Origin: Pseudaeromonas sp038247115
Lineage (GTDB): Bacteria; Pseudomonadota; Gammaproteobacteria; Enterobacterales; Aeromonadaceae
Assembly: GCA_038247115.1 (NCBI GenBank)
Contig: JBBRVG010000008.1
Coordinates: 1 to 64,000, forward strand
Direction: 5' to 3'
DNA length: 64,000 bases
Position numbers and translations under genes: made by a program
Notes under the pieces: model-generated
Told to the model about the DNA's origin: nothing
Seen by the model: only the letters and a program-made list of their open reading frames with translations
Databases searched by the model: none
Shown here: positions 53,119-62,357 of the stretch, piece by piece
Position numbering within the stretch: the stretch's first letter is position 1
Layout of the letters: every line of letters starts with the position of its first letter

Positions 53119-54048
53119 ATGACAAATCGAGTCTGGGTATTGGGCGATGCCGTGGTAGATCTGGTGCCTGATGATAACGACCGTTATCTGAAGTGTCCCG
53201 GGGGGGCCCCAGCCAATGTGGCCGTCGGTGTAGCGCGGCTAGCAGGTGATAGTGCCTTTATCGGCCGGGTCGGCGCTGATCCTCTTGGCAATTTTTTGCG
53301 ACAGGTACTCGGCAGCGAAGGGGTTGATGTGGATTATATGCATCTGGATCTCGTCCACCGCACCTCGACGGTATTGGTGGACTTGGATGATCAAGGAGAG
53401 CGCAGCTTTACCTTTCTGGTTAAGCCAAGCGCCGATCTCTTTCTGCAACCTGATGAATTACCTGAATTTCAAGCGGGCCAATGGCTGCATCTGTGCTCCA
53501 TCGCCCTCGCTCAGGAGCCCAGTCGCAGTACGGCACTGACCGCCATGCAGGCCGTCCGGGCCACGAACGGTTTTGTCAGCTTCGACCCCAATATCCGACT
53601 CGAAGTCTGGCGCGATCCTGCCGAGCTGCGAGCCTGCCTGGAACAGGCATTAGCTCTGGCGACCGTGGTCAAACTCTCCCGGGAAGAGTTGAGCTATCTG
53701 TGTGGTCCTATCGCCATCGAGCAGGGAATAGAGCAACTCATGAGCCGCTATCCGATCCGGCTGCTACTGGTGACACTGGGCGGCGATGGCGTGTTAGCCC
53801 ATGATCGCCAGCAACTGCATCACCTTGCCGCGCAACGCATTCAAGTGGTTGATACAACAGGAGCTGGCGATGCCTTTGTCGCCGGCTTGCTGGCTGGTTT
53901 GGCGGAGCACTCACAGCTGCCAGCCTGGGAGCAACTGGTCCCCATACTCCAGCAGGCTCAAGGATGTGGCGCTCTGGCCACCACGGCACGGGGAGCCATG
54001 ACGGCCCTGCCGAACCATCGGCAGCTTGCGGATTTTTTGCAATCATAA
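53119..54048 (+). CDS. scrK: Fructokinase of the sucrose regulon
   Basis: Phosphorylates the fructose released from sucrose-6-phosphate. 309 residues, PfkB/ribokinase family. Signature 1 GGAPANVAVGVARLAGDSAFIGRVGADPLG lies near 28-57, and signature 2 DTTGAGDAFVAGLLAGLAE near 250 carries the catalytic Asp. It starts the scrK-YABR cluster, has its own operator and its own terminator, and is preceded by GAGGTGAG. The same order is known from enteric pUR400-type scr regulons. Confidence 0.95.
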   Translation: MTNRVWVLGDAVVDLVPDDNDRYLKCPGGAPANVAVGVARLAGDSAFIGRVGADPLGNFLRQVLGSEGVDVDYMHLDLVHRTSTVLVDLDDQGERSFTFLVKPSADLFLQPDELPEFQAGQWLHLCSIALAQEPSRSTALTAMQAVRATNGFVSFDPNIRLEVWRDPAELRACLEQALALATVVKLSREELSYLCGPIAIEQGIEQLMSRYPIRLLLVTLGGDGVLAHDRQQLHHLAAQRIQVVDTTGAGDAFVAGLLAGLAEHSQLPAWEQLVPILQQAQGCGALATTARGAMTALPNHRQLADFLQS

Positions 54049-54112
54049 ATTCCTGAGGATACCCCGATAGTGCGGGGTAACCCGTGTATCCCAGCTTGGG
54101 ATGCACTCTCTT

Positions 54113-54135
54113 GCCGGGCTTGTCCCGGTTTTTTT
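54113..54135 (+). terminator. Terminator of scrK
   Basis: CCGGG-CTTGT-CCCGG followed by seven T, about 60 bases after the stop. Confidence 0.85.
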
Positions 54136-54341
54136 ATCTCTCTCGGCCGCCAAACGGCCAAGAACCTCTTGGAACGACCCTGTACCTCTTGAGTTGCTCA
54201 AGGACCATCCCCCCTAAACGTTATCGCCTTCGCTGAGTGCCTATTCTATCGGGTTAAATGAAGTACAGACTTCGGTTACCAGCGGATCCCTCAGACAAAT
54301 AAACCCAAAAGAGTCTGTTTGATTTTGCAGCACAGGATGAA

Positions 54342-54357
54342 TGCTAGGCAGATCACA
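54342..54357 (+). promoter_or_regulatory. Possible CRP site of scrY
   Basis: TGCTA-GGCAGA-TCACA has a perfect right half and a poor left half relative to TGTGA-N6-TCACA. It is about 150 bases before scrY, in a place suited to cAMP-CRP activation as in other scr systems. Confidence 0.45.
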
Positions 54358-54359
54358 AA

Positions 54360-54449
54360 GGCTGAAACGGGTTAGCAATCTTCTTTGCAAACCGGCCATG
54401 ATTTGGCTAATTTTTAAATCAGCAAAACCGGTTTAGCTAATCGGTTAGC
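54360..54449 (+). promoter_or_regulatory. Three ScrR-type operators upstream of scrYABR
   Basis: Dyads of the form GCTAA-n-CGG-n-TTAGC occur as GCTGAAACGGGTTAGC (54360-54375), CAAAACCGGTTTAG (54423-54436) and GCTAATCGGTTAGC (54436-54449). The last two share one base and so abut end to end, ending about 40 bases before scrY. The remaining 441-base gap after scrK holds the scrK terminator and the CRP-like site. Confidence 0.75.
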
Positions 54450-54489
54450 CATAACAAAACTCTGTGCCCGATCAAAGGAAGATACCCAC

Positions 54490-56001
54490 ATGATAAAAAT
54501 CAGCTACCTCGCCACGGCCATTGCCCTGGCTACGACTGTGAACATGGCCCAAGCTGCTGCGCCCAGTGCCGTCGAACTGCGCTTGCAAGCACTGGAACAA
54601 CGTCTGGTTGAGGCCGAACAACGCGCCATGGCCGCCGAAGCCAAGGCCTCGGCCGCCGAACAACAGACCCAGCAGCTGGAAGCGCGTACCACCAAGAGTG
54701 AAGCGGCTACCGCAGAAGTAGCCAAACGCACCGAGGATTTGACCACTAAGACTCTCGCTGGCAGCGGTGTCGAATTCCATGGCTATGCCCGTTCTGGTTT
54801 GCTGATCGGCGATGGTGGCACCGGCACGGAAGGCGGCCCCTATCTGACTCCAGCCGGAGAAACCGGCGGTGCTGTTGGTCGTCTGGGTAATGAACCGGAT
54901 AGCTATGTCGAATTGAATCTGGAAAAGAAGAGCACTCTGGACAACGGCGCTACGACCCGCTTCAAGGTGATGCTGGCGGATGGCCAGCGTAGTTACAATG
55001 ACTGGACCGGCTCTAGCAGCGCTCTCAACGTCCGTCAGTTGTTTGCCGAATTGGGCAGCATGCCGACGTTCACGGGTGTATTTAAAGACTCAACCTTGTG
55101 GGCCGGTAAGCGCTTCGACCGGGATAACTTTGATATCCACTGGCTCGACTCCGACATCATCTTCCTGGCCGGTACTGGCGCGGGTATCTATGACGTCAAA
55201 TGGAGTGACAGCGCCAAGAGTAATTTTTCACTCTATGGCCGCAGCTTTGGCGCCATCGATGATGTCAACGGCGACATTCAGAATTACATCCTCACCGCCA
55301 ATAACAGCTTTGGTAATGTGCAGTGGATGATCAGCGGCCTCAAGGCGAAGGACAATGAAGCCCGTAGCAATACCGGCAGCCAAGGCGCGCTGGATGCCGC
55401 CGACACCGGCGTCCATACCCTGCTGGCCTACCATGCCACCAGCTTTTATGGCCTCAAGGATGGCAGTTCCAAAACCGCCTTGTTGTATGGTCAGGGGCTG
55501 GGGGCCGAGGTCAAGGGCTTGGGCTCTGACAGCAATCTCTCCGAAGATGCCCAGACCGTGCGCTTTGCGACTTACGGCACAACAGCCTTGGCCAGCAACT
55601 GGAGCATAGCGCCGGTGTTGATGGCTCAACGCAGCCAGGACCGCTACGTCAAGGACGATGACTATGGTTGGGTCACCCTGAATGCCCGTGTGGTGCAGGA
55701 GATCAACCAGAACTTCGCCCTGGCCTACGAGGGTAGCTACCAGTACATGGATCTGGATCCACAGGGTTATAACTCCCGCCAGGCCGTGGATGGTGGCTTC
55801 TATAAGCTGACCTTCGCACCAACCTTCAAGGCCGGCGATATTGCTAATTTCTTCAGTCGCCCCGAGTTGCGCGTCTTCGCCACCTATATGGATTGGGACA
55901 GCAAACTCGATGCCTATGCCCAGGATGACTCCTTGGGTGAAACCGGCTTTGGTGCGGGTGGACAGTGGAACTTCGGTGTCCAGATGGAAACCTGGTTCTA
56001 A
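54490..56001 (+). CDS. scrY: Sucrose-specific outer-membrane porin
   Basis: A trimeric maltoporin-like channel that lets sucrose cross the outer membrane. 503 residues. Signal peptide ends near MAQAAAPS. Residues about 25-85 are a periplasmic coiled coil (LRLQALEQRLVEAEQRAMAAEAKAS), a feature that separates ScrY from LamB. The 18-stranded barrel follows, from FHGYARSGLLIGDGG to the terminal WNFGVQMETWF with its final Phe. First gene of scrYABR; an inverted repeat sits in the gap before scrA. Confidence 0.94.
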   Translation: MIKISYLATAIALATTVNMAQAAAPSAVELRLQALEQRLVEAEQRAMAAEAKASAAEQQTQQLEARTTKSEAATAEVAKRTEDLTTKTLAGSGVEFHGYARSGLLIGDGGTGTEGGPYLTPAGETGGAVGRLGNEPDSYVELNLEKKSTLDNGATTRFKVMLADGQRSYNDWTGSSSALNVRQLFAELGSMPTFTGVFKDSTLWAGKRFDRDNFDIHWLDSDIIFLAGTGAGIYDVKWSDSAKSNFSLYGRSFGAIDDVNGDIQNYILTANNSFGNVQWMISGLKAKDNEARSNTGSQGALDAADTGVHTLLAYHATSFYGLKDGSSKTALLYGQGLGAEVKGLGSDSNLSEDAQTVRFATYGTTALASNWSIAPVLMAQRSQDRYVKDDDYGWVTLNARVVQEINQNFALAYEGSYQYMDLDPQGYNSRQAVDGGFYKLTFAPTFKAGDIANFFSRPELRVFATYMDWDSKLDAYAQDDSLGETGFGAGGQWNFGVQMETWF

Positions 56002-56017
56002 GCACTTTCCACAATAA

Positions 56018-56044
56018 CAAGCAGCTCCAGGCTGGAGCTGCTTG
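56018..56044 (+). other. Intercistronic hairpin scrY-scrA
   Basis: CAAGCAGCTCCAG-G-CTGGAGCTGCTTG, a near-perfect 13-bp stem without a T-run, directly after scrY. It may stabilise the scrY message and set more porin than transporter to be made. Confidence 0.7.
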
Positions 56045-56109
56045 ACTATGAATCATGGGACAAGTCGTGCAGTGAGCTATCACAGCTCATTCCATATGCG
56101 AGGAAGAGT

Positions 56110-57480
56110 ATGAATTATCAAACCACAGCCACAGCCTTATTGCCGTTATTAGGTGGCAAGGAAAACATCGCCAGTGCGGCGCACTGTGCCACCCGCTTGC
56201 GTCTGGTGCTGGTCGATGACAACAAAATTGACAAGGCAGCGATCGAGCGCCTGGATGGCGTCAAGGGTTGCTTCAGCAATGCCGGTCAGATCCAGATCAT
56301 CTTCGGTACCGGCGTCGTCAACAAGGTATTTGCCGAATTCAGCAAGGTGGCAGGCATCAGCGAAGCCAGCAAATCCGAGCTCACGGATTTAGCAACGCAG
56401 AAACTGAACCCGTTGCAACGAGTCGCACGTCTGCTGTCGAATATTTTTGTGCCCATCATTCCGGCGATTGTGGCCTCCGGTCTGCTGATGGGTCTGCTGG
56501 GAATGGTCCGCACCTATGGTTGGGCTAATCCGGACAGCGCCATCTTCATCATGCTGGATATGTTCAGCTCGGCAGCCTTTATCATATTGCCGGTGCTGAT
56601 TGGTTTCACCGCGGCCCGCGAGTTCGGTGGTAACCCCTATCTGGGGGCGACACTGGGCGGCATCCTCACCCATCCGGCGTTAACCAACGCCTGTGGCGTG
56701 GCCGGTGGCTTCAAGACCATGGACTTCTTCGGTATGGATGTCGCCATGATCGGTTATCAGGGCACAGTATTTCCGGTGTTGCTGGCCGTCTGGTTTATGA
56801 GCCTGCTGGAAAAACGCCTGCGCAAGATAATCCCCGATGCCCTGGATCTGATCCTGACCCCTTTCCTGACCGTGATCATCACCGGCTTCGTCGCCCTGTT
56901 GTTCATTGGCCCGGCCGGTCGTGCCCTCGGTGATGGCATCTCCTTTGTACTGAGCACCCTGATCGATCAGGCCGGCTGGTTGGCAGGTCTGGTGTTTGGT
57001 GGTACCTATTCCGCCATTGTGATCACCGGTATCCACCACAGCTTCCACGCTATCGAAGCCGGTCTGCTGGGCAACCCAAAGATTGGCGTCAACTTCCTGC
57101 TGCCGATCTGGTCCATGGCCAACGTCGCTCAAGGCGGTGCTTGCCTGGCAGTCTATTTCAAGACCCGTGATGTAAAAATCAAGGCGATTGCGGTTCCTTC
57201 AGCACTCTCGGCGCTGCTGGGTATCACCGAAGCCGCTATCTTTGGTATCAATCTGCGCTTCATGAAGCCCTTCCTGGCTGCACTGGCCGGTGGTGCTCTG
57301 GGCGGTGCCTGGGTGGTTGCCAACCATGTCGGCATGACAGCCGTAGGCCTGACCGGTATTCCGGGGATTGCCATAGTGCAAGCCAACTCGGTCATCAGCT
57401 ATCTGATTGGCCTGGTGATTGCCTTCGGAGCCGCCTTCATCATCTCCTTCGTGCTGAAATATCAGACCGACAGCGAATAA
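56110..57480 (+). CDS. scrA: Sucrose PTS enzyme IIBC
   Basis: Imports and phosphorylates sucrose to sucrose-6-phosphate. 456 residues. The EIIB domain comes first, with phospho-Cys26 in AAHCATRLRLVL, and ends near 90. EIIC follows, with about 10 membrane segments and family stretches NPYLGATLGGILTHPALTNA, IVITGIHHSFHAIEAGL and GITEAAIFGINLRFMKPF. There is no EIIA domain, so it must use the glucose EIIA (Crr) encoded elsewhere. The scrB ATG is 13 bases after its stop. Confidence 0.96.
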   Translation: MNYQTTATALLPLLGGKENIASAAHCATRLRLVLVDDNKIDKAAIERLDGVKGCFSNAGQIQIIFGTGVVNKVFAEFSKVAGISEASKSELTDLATQKLNPLQRVARLLSNIFVPIIPAIVASGLLMGLLGMVRTYGWANPDSAIFIMLDMFSSAAFIILPVLIGFTAAREFGGNPYLGATLGGILTHPALTNACGVAGGFKTMDFFGMDVAMIGYQGTVFPVLLAVWFMSLLEKRLRKIIPDALDLILTPFLTVIITGFVALLFIGPAGRALGDGISFVLSTLIDQAGWLAGLVFGGTYSAIVITGIHHSFHAIEAGLLGNPKIGVNFLLPIWSMANVAQGGACLAVYFKTRDVKIKAIAVPSALSALLGITEAAIFGINLRFMKPFLAALAGGALGGAWVVANHVGMTAVGLTGIPGIAIVQANSVISYLIGLVIAFGAAFIISFVLKYQTDSE

Positions 57481-57493
57481 TGGACAACTGCTA

Positions 57494-58903
57494 ATGGATG
57501 AAACAAGTTTGCTCAAACAACTGGCCCGGTCATTAATGACCGGGCAATCCGTTGCCGCCGCCGACCCTTTGCGGCCCTGCTGGCATCTGGCGCCACCGGT
57601 CGGTTTGCTGAATGATCCCAATGGCTTTATCCAGCACCACGGGCGTTACCACCTGTTCTATCAATGGAACCCATTTGCCTGCGCGCACGGCGCCAAATTC
57701 TGGGGCCACTGGAGCTCTACCGATCTGTTGCACTGGCGTCATGAGCCGGTAGCCTTGGTACCTTCTGAACCCTACGAGAGCCATGGTTGCTACTCAGGCT
57801 CGGCGGTAGTGCAGAATGATCGCATCCTGCTGATCTATACCGGCAATGTGAAATATGCCGATGGTTCACGCACCGCTAACCAGTGTCTGGCCATCGCCAA
57901 TGAGCGCGAGGAGTTTGATAAGTTGGGGCCAGTGCTGCCATTGCCTACAGGCTATAGCGGCCATGTCCGGGATCCCAAGGTCTGGCAGCATGACGGACGC
58001 TGGTACATGGTACTGGGCGCTCAGGATTTGCAGCAGCAAGGCAAGGTGATCCTGCTGGTTTCTGATGATCTAAGGCAATGGCACTCCTGCGGCGACATCG
58101 CCGGTAGCCAGCTAAATGGTCTGGGGGATTTCGGTTACATGTGGGAGTGTCCGGATCTGTTCGAGCTCGATGGTCAGGATATCCTGATCTGCTGTCCGCA
58201 AGGTCTGCCAGCCGAAGCCGAGCGCTACCTCAATACCCATCAAGCCGGCTATTTTGTCGGCCAGCTGGACTATGAGCAGGCCCGTTTCCCCCATGGTGAC
58301 TTTCACGAGCTGGATCTGGGTTTCGAGTTCTACGCACCGCAAACTACCCTGACCGAGGATGGTCGGCGGTTACTGTTTGCCTGGATGGGGATCCCGGATC
58401 AGGATGAATTACTGCAACCGACGGTAGCCCAGGGCTGGATCCACACCATGACCTGCCCCCGCGAGTTAAGCTATCGCGATGGTCAGCTCTATCAAAGACC
58501 GGCTCGGGAGCTGCAGCAGTTGCGTGGCGAACGTCGCTATTGGCAGGGCCGTGCCGATGATGCGCCCCTCTATACCGCCGACAGTGCCGAACTCTGGCTG
58601 CAATGTGATGGCCCCTTCCGCCTGCAATTAGCCCAAGCGCTGAGCCTGGAATGGGATGGCACCCGTCTGACCCTGAGCCGCCCTCATCTGCGAACCGCAG
58701 AGCTGGAACACCGCTACTGGCGCGGCAACTTGACCGAGTTGCAGATCCTGTGCGACCACTCCAGTGTGGAAATATTTATCAATGCCGGAGAAGCTGTGAT
58801 GTCGGCACGCTACTTTCCGCAGCACAAACTGAGTTTTGACTTTACTGGCGACGCACAACTGAATCTGCAGCACTGGTCGCTGGCTTTGCCCGTGATAGAA
58901 TGA
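57494..58903 (+). CDS. scrB: Sucrose-6-phosphate hydrolase
   Basis: A GH32 beta-fructofuranosidase that splits sucrose-6-phosphate into glucose-6-phosphate and fructose in the cytoplasm. 469 residues, no signal peptide. The nucleophile Asp41 lies in LLNDPNGF, FWGHWSSTDLLHWRHEPVAL follows, the transition-state motif is RDPKVW near 157, and the acid/base Glu is in MWECPDLFE near 217. A C-terminal beta-sandwich of about 130 residues completes it. Tightly placed between scrA and scrR. Confidence 0.96.
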   Translation: MDETSLLKQLARSLMTGQSVAAADPLRPCWHLAPPVGLLNDPNGFIQHHGRYHLFYQWNPFACAHGAKFWGHWSSTDLLHWRHEPVALVPSEPYESHGCYSGSAVVQNDRILLIYTGNVKYADGSRTANQCLAIANEREEFDKLGPVLPLPTGYSGHVRDPKVWQHDGRWYMVLGAQDLQQQGKVILLVSDDLRQWHSCGDIAGSQLNGLGDFGYMWECPDLFELDGQDILICCPQGLPAEAERYLNTHQAGYFVGQLDYEQARFPHGDFHELDLGFEFYAPQTTLTEDGRRLLFAWMGIPDQDELLQPTVAQGWIHTMTCPRELSYRDGQLYQRPARELQQLRGERRYWQGRADDAPLYTADSAELWLQCDGPFRLQLAQALSLEWDGTRLTLSRPHLRTAELEHRYWRGNLTELQILCDHSSVEIFINAGEAVMSARYFPQHKLSFDFTGDAQLNLQHWSLALPVIE

Positions 58904-58931
58904 GGACTCATTTTACGCATAGAACGATGCC

Positions 58932-59960
58932 GTGAAGACAAGTAAACGAATCACCATCAGCGATGTAGCCGGATTGGCGGGTGTCTCCAAGGCAACCGCC
59001 AGTCTGGTGCTCAATGGCCGCAGTAAAGAGTATCGCGTTGCCGATGAGACCCGTGACCGCATTCTGGCCATAGCCGCCGAACAACACTATCAACCCAGTA
59101 TTCATGCCCGGGCACTACGTTCCAACCGTTCACAGACCGTAGGACTGGTGGTGCCGGAGATGACCAATTACGGTTTTGCCTCCGTCGCCCGCGAGCTGGA
59201 AACCCTGTGCCGGGAAGCCGGACTGCAGCTACTGATCGCCTGTTCCGACGAAAATCCCAGCCAGGAGATGATGGCGGTCAACAGTCTGATGCAACGCCAG
59301 GTCGATGGGCTGATCGTCGCCTCCAGCTCACTGTCGGATAGCGAATACCAGAAAATCAGTGCCCGGTTACCTGTGGTGCAGCTGGATCGGCGCATCGCAG
59401 ATTCCAGCCTGCCCTGGGTGATTACCGACTCCATTGAATCAACTGCCGAGTTGGTGGAGAACCTGGCGATCCTGCATCCAGAGGAGATTTATTATCTGGG
59501 CGGCCAATTACGGCTGGAGCCAAGCCGGGAGCGACTGGCCGGTTATGAGCTGGGTCTGCAGCGGGCGGGAGTGGCCGGAAAACTGCATTGGGTTCGTCAC
59601 GGCAATTTCAGTCCCAGCTCCGGCTACGAAATGATGGCGCAACTCTGTGCCGAGTTGGGCCGCCCGCCCAAGGCATTGTTCACCGCCGCCTGCGGTCTGC
59701 TGGAGGGCGTATTGCGCTATCTGAATCAGCATCAGCTGATGGATGCCGATATCCATCTGTGTAGTTTCGATGATCACTATCTGTTTGATTGTCTACCGCT
59801 GCGCATCGATACCATAGCCCAGGATTGTCCGGCCATGGCCAGTCGAGCCTTCGGCTTGCTGCGCCAACTCATAGAGCAGGAGACCGTTGACCAAAGCGGG
59901 CTCTTGCTTCCTGCGCAGATCCACTGTCGTCATCCTGCATCCCGGCAACGAAAACTATGA
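58932..59960 (+). CDS. scrR: Sucrose operon repressor ScrR (GTG start)
   Basis: A LacI/GalR-family repressor, 342 residues. Helix-turn-helix ITISDVAGLAGVSKATASLVLNGRSKEYRVADETRDRIL fills residues 7-45. The sugar-binding core follows (GLVVPEMTNYGFASVARELE, VDGLIVASSS). In known scr systems the inducer is fructose or fructose-1-phosphate. It starts with GTG and reads 28 bases after scrB, with no operator or promoter seen in the gap, so it is probably made from the scrY promoter and controls itself. Its stop overlaps the next gene as ATGA. Confidence 0.93.
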   Translation: MKTSKRITISDVAGLAGVSKATASLVLNGRSKEYRVADETRDRILAIAAEQHYQPSIHARALRSNRSQTVGLVVPEMTNYGFASVARELETLCREAGLQLLIACSDENPSQEMMAVNSLMQRQVDGLIVASSSLSDSEYQKISARLPVVQLDRRIADSSLPWVITDSIESTAELVENLAILHPEEIYYLGGQLRLEPSRERLAGYELGLQRAGVAGKLHWVRHGNFSPSSGYEMMAQLCAELGRPPKALFTAACGLLEGVLRYLNQHQLMDADIHLCSFDDHYLFDCLPLRIDTIAQDCPAMASRAFGLLRQLIEQETVDQSGLLLPAQIHCRHPASRQRKL

Positions 59961-60337
59961 CCAAAATACCAATCACCATCCTAGTGGCCATGTCTCTGCT
60001 GCTGGTCATGGCGCCAACGAGCGCCACGACGCTTCCTTCGACAGCCAATAAAACCTTGACGCCACAACAGCAAGCCGCCGCCGACAGTTGCAAAACCTAT
60101 GTCAGCTTCCGTTTGGGCTCGCTATTGTCATTACATATCAGTGATGTCTCGATACCCAAGCCACCCGCCAGCAGTTGGGTCGTCATCGGCGAGGATAAAA
60201 GCAAAACTCCCGCCATCAGTTTCATCTGCCGCATGCGGCCGGGAAACCAAGGGTGGGAGTTAGAGAAACTGGATCTGTTACAGCTGGCCGAGCCGACGCT
60301 CGCTCAATCCGCTTCGGTCAGTGCATTCAACAGATGA
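59957..60337 (+). CDS. Small secreted protein downstream of scrR
   Basis: 126 residues, family not recognised. Signal peptide MTKIPITILVAMSLLLVMAPTSA, cut before TTLP. The mature part has two Cys (SCKTYVSF and FICRMRPG), suited to a disulfide, and repeated small polar segments. Its ATG overlaps the scrR stop, so it is co-translated with the sucrose operon, but no sucrose-related function is visible. Its 3' end overlaps the convergent gene at 60304-60555 by 34 bases. Confidence 0.68.
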   Translation: MTKIPITILVAMSLLLVMAPTSATTLPSTANKTLTPQQQAAADSCKTYVSFRLGSLLSLHISDVSIPKPPASSWVVIGEDKSKTPAISFICRMRPGNQGWELEKLDLLQLAEPTLAQSASVSAFNR

Positions 60338-60555
60338 TCCAGATATTCGAGCAGACTGACCCCGAACGGGGTCAGATAACCGCCGTCTGCGGCAGTGATG
60401 ACGCCCTTCTGAAATAAACGCATCGCCGATTCCCGCAACTCGGGATCGGAGTCCTGACGTAATTTGATTCCCAACTCGAGATTGGTCAGATCGTAACGAG
60501 CTAACAAGGCCAGATCTTGAATGAAGGCCGATTGCGAAAGCTGTTTTGCACGCAT
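60304..60555 (-). CDS. TIGR02647-family protein
   Basis: 83 residues. It resembles the TIGR02647 group of short gammaproteobacterial proteins: DLALLARYDLTNLELGIKLRQDSDPELRESAMRLFQKGVITAADGGYLTPFG, a helix-rich module with a winged-helix-like turn (LFQKGVITxxDGGYLTxxG). Database entries call it DNA-binding, but this is not established. ATG 60555 is preferred, since AAGGA lies eight bases upstream; the frame is open to 60597. Single gene, no operon. Confidence 0.75.
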   Translation of the reverse strand: MRAKQLSQSAFIQDLALLARYDLTNLELGIKLRQDSDPELRESAMRLFQKGVITAADGGYLTPFGVSLLEYLDHLLNALTEAD

Positions 60556-60746
60556 AGTGTGATTCCTTACGAGGACAACTGGGGACCGCTTCACCATAAC
60601 AGAGCCACCCCATCACAAATGCGTGCCAGCGCAAACTCTCTGGTTTCGCCCCGGTCGTGGATACACACTCCTGCATCCCAATCAACGGCCGGACTAGAGC
60701 CAGATCCGCACAATTCCTCAGGCATAACAAGAGCTCAGGAGTAGTT

Positions 60747-61223
60747 ATGAAAATCATAGATGACGGCGTCTGCCAACAACTGCTTGCGGTGGCACTTGCT
60801 AGCCCGCGGCGACGTACGCACCAACTGTGGCATAGCGATCATCAGGATCCGGTGCAGCGTTTACTGGTTGCGGCGCAACCGGGCACCTATTTCCGTCCTC
60901 ATGTCCATTCAGCACAATGGGAGTTACTCCAGCCACTTTTCGGTGAGGCGGACTTGCTGACGCTGGATGAACAAGGCGTGCTCATGACTCGGCAAACGCT
61001 GACGGTCGGCCAGGTCGTTGAACTTCCGGCAGGGCGGATCCACACCCTGAGTATCCGCCAGCCCTTCTGCTTTTTCGAGGTCAAACCCGGCCCCTTTGCC
61101 GAAGCCAAGATCCTGGCTTGGGCCCCGGAAGAAACCAGCCCCTGTGCCGCGCTCGCTCGCGACTGGTTGCAGCTGGCGGCACCGGGCATGAACATGTATC
61201 ACCTCACCGCCGTCAGTGGTTAA
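60747..61223 (+). CDS. WbuC-family cupin protein
   Basis: 158 residues with a cupin fold. MKIIDDGVCQQLLAVALASPRRRTHQLWHSDHQDPVQRLLVAAQPGTYFRPHVHS carries the cupin metal ligands (HVH), and VVELPAGRIHTLSIRQPFCFFEVKPGPF follows. This is the pattern of WbuC, found in O-antigen clusters, but here no such cluster adjoins. ATG 60747 is used because CAGGAG lies six bases before it. Function unknown. Confidence 0.8.
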   Translation: MKIIDDGVCQQLLAVALASPRRRTHQLWHSDHQDPVQRLLVAAQPGTYFRPHVHSAQWELLQPLFGEADLLTLDEQGVLMTRQTLTVGQVVELPAGRIHTLSIRQPFCFFEVKPGPFAEAKILAWAPEETSPCAALARDWLQLAAPGMNMYHLTAVSG

Positions 61224-61238
61224 TCAAGCCCTGAGCGG

Positions 61239-62357
61239 TCAAGACGGGGGGTTAAGGGATGAAGACAGCGCGAAACGGACCTGGATCCTCAGGCCACGAG
61301 GTTGAGCTATGTTGTCAAAGTGCAGGCTGGCCTGATGCAAAGCACAGATCCGGGCTACTATGTTCAGCCCCAAACCAATACCGTTGCCCCGGCTGTCGAG
61401 TCGCATAAAGGCATCGGTAAGGCGAGCCAATTTGTCCGCTGCCACCCCGGGCCCCTGATCACTGAAGATCAATTCCGCAAATTCGCCCTCCGGTAATACG
61501 AGCCGTCGAAACTGCAAGCGGACTTCACTGCCCGCATCCGCGTAGCGACTGGCATTTTCCACCAGATTTCGCACCAACATCTGCAGTAGTGACGCCTCGC
61601 CTTGCAGACGTAGCGGCTCGACGTCTGCCACCAGCGTCAAACCACGCCGCGCCAGCATCTGCTGACATTCCGCCTGTAACGGTGCAAATACATCCCGGGC
61701 GAACTCTAGGTCACCGGCCACGCCGATGATCAGGTTGCGCTCCACTCGCGCCATATTCAGCAACTGCTCCACGGTATGGTGCAGACCATCCAGCCGTTCA
61801 ATCAGCGGCACTACACCGTCGACACCCGCTTGCTGCATCAACTCCAGATTCAGTCGCACTCCGGCCAGCGGTGTGCGCAGCTCATGGGCAACATCAGCGC
61901 TGAACTGCCGCTCCCGCTGCAGAGCCAGGGACAGCCGGGACAAGACACCATTCATCGCATCCACCACGGCCTGCAATTCGGGTCCCGAGGCGTCCATCAA
62001 CAGGGGATCCAGATTGCTGGAGCTGCGCTGTTGCAACAAATCCCGTAGTCGCTCCAACGGCCGTGTGAGCCAGCTGATGGCCAGATACGCCAGCAGCAGC
62101 CCCAAACTACCAAACACCACAGGTGGCACAAACAAGGCGGCTATGGTCTCTCGCTGCTCCTTGGCCAGCTCATGGCTCGAGTGTCCTGGATCGAGCGCCA
62201 GTTGCACCAGTTCGCTAATCTGTTCCTGGCTTTCATGCCAGACCCAGTAGGTTGATGCACAATGAGTCAGTAACAAAATGGAAGCTAACAACCACAATAG
62301 ACGGCTGCGTAATCCCTGTTGCCTCAACCAGTTGCGACTGCGCGAAAAAAAACTCAT
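61239..62357 (-). CDS. Sensor histidine kinase (PmrB/QseC-like)
   Basis: Membrane sensor of 372 residues, partner of the response regulator directly before it (overlap of ATG and TGA). TM1 is about 20-40. A short periplasmic loop of about 40 residues (HESQEQISELVQ...HELAKEQRETIA) carries several His and Glu, suited to metal or pH sensing. TM2 is near 80-100. A HAMP, the H-box FSADVAHELRTPLAG, N-box LVRNLVENASRYA, and G-boxes FSDQGPGV and NGIGLGLNIV follow. ATG 62357 is preferred over 62375 because of the overlap. Signal unknown; the short loop points to PmrB-like rather than QseC-like sensing. Confidence 0.88.
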   Translation of the reverse strand: MSFFSRSRNWLRQQGLRSRLLWLLASILLLTHCASTYWVWHESQEQISELVQLALDPGHSSHELAKEQRETIAALFVPPVVFGSLGLLLAYLAISWLTRPLERLRDLLQQRSSSNLDPLLMDASGPELQAVVDAMNGVLSRLSLALQRERQFSADVAHELRTPLAGVRLNLELMQQAGVDGVVPLIERLDGLHHTVEQLLNMARVERNLIIGVAGDLEFARDVFAPLQAECQQMLARRGLTLVADVEPLRLQGEASLLQMLVRNLVENASRYADAGSEVRLQFRRLVLPEGEFAELIFSDQGPGVAADKLARLTDAFMRLDSRGNGIGLGLNIVARICALHQASLHFDNIAQPRGLRIQVRFALSSSLNPPS

